NCBI GenBank assembly: GCA_964646985.1
Contig: CAZYFI010000072.1
Coordinates: 1-6,082 of the forward strand
Length of the DNA: 6,082 nucleotides
From: UBA2253 sp964646985
GTDB lineage: Bacteria > Bacillota_I > Bacilli_A > ML615J-28 > CAG-698
Direction: 5' to 3'
Shown: positions 4,449 to 6,082 of the stretch, in pieces
How the letters are laid out: each line of letters begins with the position of its first letter
Position numbering within the stretch: position 1 is the stretch's first letter
Made by a program: the position numbers and the translations under genes
Notes under the pieces: generated by a model
Seen by the model: only the letters and a program-made list of their open reading frames with translations
The model's database searches: none
What the model was told of the DNA's origin: nothing

Positions 4449-6082
4449 TTAAGATGCAGGTGTCCATTTTGCATATAATACAACATCAGCAGTTGATCCT
4501 AAAGCGATTTTAGTTACTGCATCACCAGTAAATTCCGCATTCGCATACCATCCACCAAATACAAATCCATCACGTAATGGACTGATTAATGTGATTTCAG
4601 GAGTTTCAATTGTGAAAGTCTTTGGTGATCCATAATATGGAACCATGGCAAGTTTTGCTGCGGTGTAAGTTGCAGTTACAGGAGAATTCATGTAACTATT
4701 AATACGAAGTAAGCCAACATAGGTATCATTCATTGGATCAATGGTATCCCAAAAATATTGAGTGTTGTTTACTGCCTTTACAAAAGCATCTAAGTTGTCG
4801 AAGAATGATAACCATTTATCCATGTAAACAGGAGAATCAACAAAGAATCCTGATGCTTCATTGACGGCAGTAGGGCGATATCCGCCATAAATTTTATTTA
4901 AGTTTGCGGTATTGGAGTTCCATGTTCCCGCGAAACCAGTTGTTTTATCAACTCCATGAATGAAATCACTCAGCGTATCTGTTGATTTTACAAATGCATG
5001 TAAGTCGGTTAAGAAATCAACAAGCATCGCTGATTTATCAGCATACTTCCAATATCCACCATTCAGATTATATGTGACGGTATTATTGACTGGCGTCCAT
5101 TTTGCATAAACAGACATTGCTTCTGTAATTAATGTCGTATCAAAATTAAACGCATTGGTTAATGCTTCATCAGCATACCAGCCAGCAAAGGTGTATCCTG
5201 CTTTGGTAGGGTCTGTTGGTTTCACGGCAATGTTGTCTTTCAATACATTTTGTGCAACCACTTCTGTTCCACCATTCACAACAAATGTTAATACAAAGGT
5301 AACAAATGAAGTGGAATAATCTGGAGCACCAATAAATTTAGCCGCATTTGGAGTAATGTACAATCCGTTGTCTTTGTAAATATTATCTTTTGCATCCAAA
5401 GTAACCGGCGTTGCTGCTGTCTTTCCATCGGTAATATAATAAGTTGCAGGAATGGTATTAAACACGTTTAGGTTAACATGGAAATTAGCTCCTGCATGAA
5501 CACGGTCGAAGAACAACATTTGGTCGCAATTTGTAAAGACGTTTTCTTTCACATTAATGTGCGTGAAGATGTCAGCATTATTCATGCCTCCTAATTTCAT
5601 GGCAATTCCGCCAATGTTGGTGAATAAATTCTTTTCAATATCAACCCCCATAGTAGTAGAAGGAAGTGGCGATAACCAATTGATTAAAATAGCTCCATTG
5701 CCAACATTTTCAAAAATGTTTTCAGAAATTAACGATGTTCCTGCCATACCTTTTGTCTTATCATTTACAAAGAAGGCTCCATTTTTCACATCTTTAAATA
5801 CGTTTCCTGTCACGATTAACCCGGCGTTGTTGTCAATTTGAACAACATTAAGAAGGGTTGTGGCAACATCTTTCGTCGTAAAGAAGTTATTAATGAATGA
5901 TAGGTTGTAGCTATAACTGCTACTAGATTCAGCAAACAATAAGAAAGCTGTGCCTGTAGCCAGGTTGGTTTCAACGATATTGTTTTCAAATAGGAAACCA
6001 TTGAGATTCTTAGTTGGCGCAGAAGCTATTCCCGCTGTCCCCAACGTGTTAACGATGGTTGCCATATCAGCAAATTTTACAC
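4449..6082 (-). CDS. Secreted or surface protein with beta-helix and InlB/Flg_new repeats, 5' end outside window
   Basis: The frame is open to the right edge: five in-frame codons (VKFAD) precede the first ATG at 6065, which has no ribosome site, so the true start lies outside. 543 residues are visible, numbered here from the first whole codon (6080). Residues 1 to about 255 look like a right-handed parallel beta-helix (pectate-lyase-like or NosD-like), rich in Asn, Thr and Gly with an N-x-[F/Y/V] motif recurring every 25-30 residues. Residues 263-328 form a Listeria-Bacteroides (Flg_new/InlB B) repeat ending GYTFAGWYAD...VYAKWTP. A second such repeat starts at 334-342 (TVTYNLNGG) and ends at 489-539 (GFVFGGWYANAEFTG...LYAKW), with about 146 residues between. 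The chain stops four residues after the last AKW, without LPXTG, a hydrophobic tail or a basic end. Such proteins are exported; binding to a carbohydrate or host surface is a guess. No catalytic motif is evident. Confidence 0.85.
   Translation of the reverse strand, partial: VKFADMATIVNTLGTAGIASAPTKNLNGFLFENNIVETNLATGTAFLLFAESSSSYSYNLSFINNFFTTKDVATTLLNVVQIDNNAGLIVTGNVFKDVKNGAFFVNDKTKGMAGTSLISENIFENVGNGAILINWLSPLPSTTMGVDIEKNLFTNIGGIAMKLGGMNNADIFTHINVKENVFTNCDQMLFFDRVHAGANFHVNLNVFNTIPATYYITDGKTAATPVTLDAKDNIYKDNGLYITPNAAKFIGAPDYSTSFVTFVLTFVVNGGTEVVAQNVLKDNIAVKPTDPTKAGYTFAGWYADEALTNAFNFDTTLITEAMSVYAKWTPVNNTVTYNLNGGYWKYADKSAMLVDFLTDLHAFVKSTDTLSDFIHGVDKTTGFAGTWNSNTANLNKIYGGYRPTAVNEASGFFVDSPVYMDKWLSFFDNLDAFVKAVNNTQYFWDTIDPMNDTYVGLLRINSYMNSPVTATYTAAKLAMVPYYGSPKTFTIETPEITLISPLRDGFVFGGWYANAEFTGDAVTKIALGSTADVVLYAKWTPAS
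4707..4829 (-). repeat. Aromatic-rich module, copy B, inside the split repeat
   Basis: Encodes a stretch containing FFDNLDAFVKAV. It aligns with copy A (4920-5051): F-x-x-x-L-x-AFVK, then an aromatic cluster ending in Asp, with 8 of 26 residues identical. The shared core is also visible in the DNA: 4777-4796 and 4987-5006 agree at 17 of 20 bases, 210 bp apart. Confidence 0.5.
4920..5051 (-). repeat. Aromatic-rich module, copy A, inside the split repeat
   Basis: Encodes WKYADKSAM followed by FLTDLHAFVKST and ending GFAGTW. It is the partner of copy B at 4707-4829. The mix of Trp/Tyr/Phe with Asp suggests a small helical or carbohydrate-binding fold, but I do not recognise a named domain. Confidence 0.5.
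5097..5294 (-). repeat. First InlB/Flg_new (Listeria-Bacteroides) repeat, intact
   Basis: About 66 residues: a VLTFVVNGGTEV strand, a middle part with PTDPTKAGYTFAGWYADEALT, and the closing VYAKWTP. These are the hallmarks of the small beta-grasp repeat found in secreted proteins of Firmicutes and Bacteroides. Confidence 0.8.
5367..5891 (-). repeat. Beta-helix coil repeats with Asn/Phe ladder
   Basis: Seven short motifs recur in the protein: NNFFTT, GNVFKDV, ENIFENV, KNLFTNI, ENVFTNC, LNVFNTI and DNIYKDN. Successive starts are about 28, 28, 30, 29, 25 and 28 residues apart. This fits one coil per motif of a right-handed beta-helix, with stacked Asn and buried Phe, Ile or Val. Confidence 0.7.

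Larger units (their letters stand above)
4464..5081 (-). repeat. Second InlB/Flg_new-type repeat, apparently interrupted
   Basis: The first strand TVTYNLNGG (5055-5081) is typical of a Flg_new repeat start. The expected continuation (hydrophobic strand, then GYTFxGWY...AKW) appears only at 4464-4616. The stretch 4617-5054 between encodes about 146 residues not seen in an ordinary repeat. At the DNA level the end of this repeat matches the end of the first one: 4459-4475 and 5092-5108 agree at 16 of 17 bases, encoding YAKWTP. Confidence 0.6.

Noticed and set aside
4449..5300. CRISPR-like array suggested by recurring short DNA motifs
   Set aside because: The repeats are imperfect, irregularly spaced and in frame with protein modules; they reflect duplicated protein domains.
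5557..6001. Plus-strand 94-codon and minus-strand 61-codon frames in the surface protein region
   Set aside because: They overlap the beta-helix coding frame, whose periodic repeats show it is the real one.
6063..6065. ATG at 6065 as the true start of the surface protein
   Set aside because: The frame stays open to the window edge, no Shine-Dalgarno or signal peptide is present, and the sequence begins in the middle of the beta-helix pattern.

Overview
The window is AT-rich DNA (GC by eye roughly one third) carrying five protein genes. The host looks like a low-GC Gram-positive or wall-less relative of the Bacilli, for example Acholeplasma, Izemoplasma or an Erysipelotrichia-type lineage. 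Three observations point there: TATAAT-type promoters with GAGG-type ribosome sites, a CvpA protein of Firmicutes style, and a secreted protein with Listeria-Bacteroides (InlB-type) repeats. All tryptophans I decoded are TGG, and one gene ends in TGA just before a terminator. The code is therefore standard, which argues against Mycoplasma/Spiroplasma. The lineage is an inference.

Left block (1-2849, all minus strand). Reading in transcription order, a strong extended -10 promoter near 2870 drives a six-helix DUF308/HdeD-like membrane protein. One base after its stop comes a CvpA-family membrane protein. A hairpin terminator (1496-1528) follows. Next is a MacB/LolD-type ABC transporter with its ATPase fused in front of the permease, starting at 1476 and running off the left edge. 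The first two genes form an operon. The ABC gene lies only about 20 bases past the terminator stem, so it depends on read-through or on a promoter I cannot clearly see.

Middle block (2850-4395). A 130-bp divergent intergenic region holds back-to-back promoters and a 14-bp AT palindrome. On the plus strand follows a complete class 3 aldehyde dehydrogenase with all catalytic residues. Its real start is at 2980, because the upstream in-frame ATG at 2932 falls inside the -35 element. A bidirectional hairpin terminator closes it.

Right block (4449-6082, minus strand). This is the C-terminal 543 residues of a large secreted or surface protein that is open at the right edge. It has a right-handed beta-helix with an N-x-[F/Y/V] ladder about every 28 residues, then one intact InlB/Flg_new repeat, then a second such repeat apparently split by about 146 residues that contain a duplicated aromatic-rich module. 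There is no LPXTG motif or membrane anchor at the end. This is the least ordinary part of the window.

The genes look like envelope and housekeeping functions (membrane proteins, an exporter, aldehyde detoxification, a surface protein). I see no mobile element, CRISPR array, RNA gene or defence island, and no evidence of a new multi-gene system.
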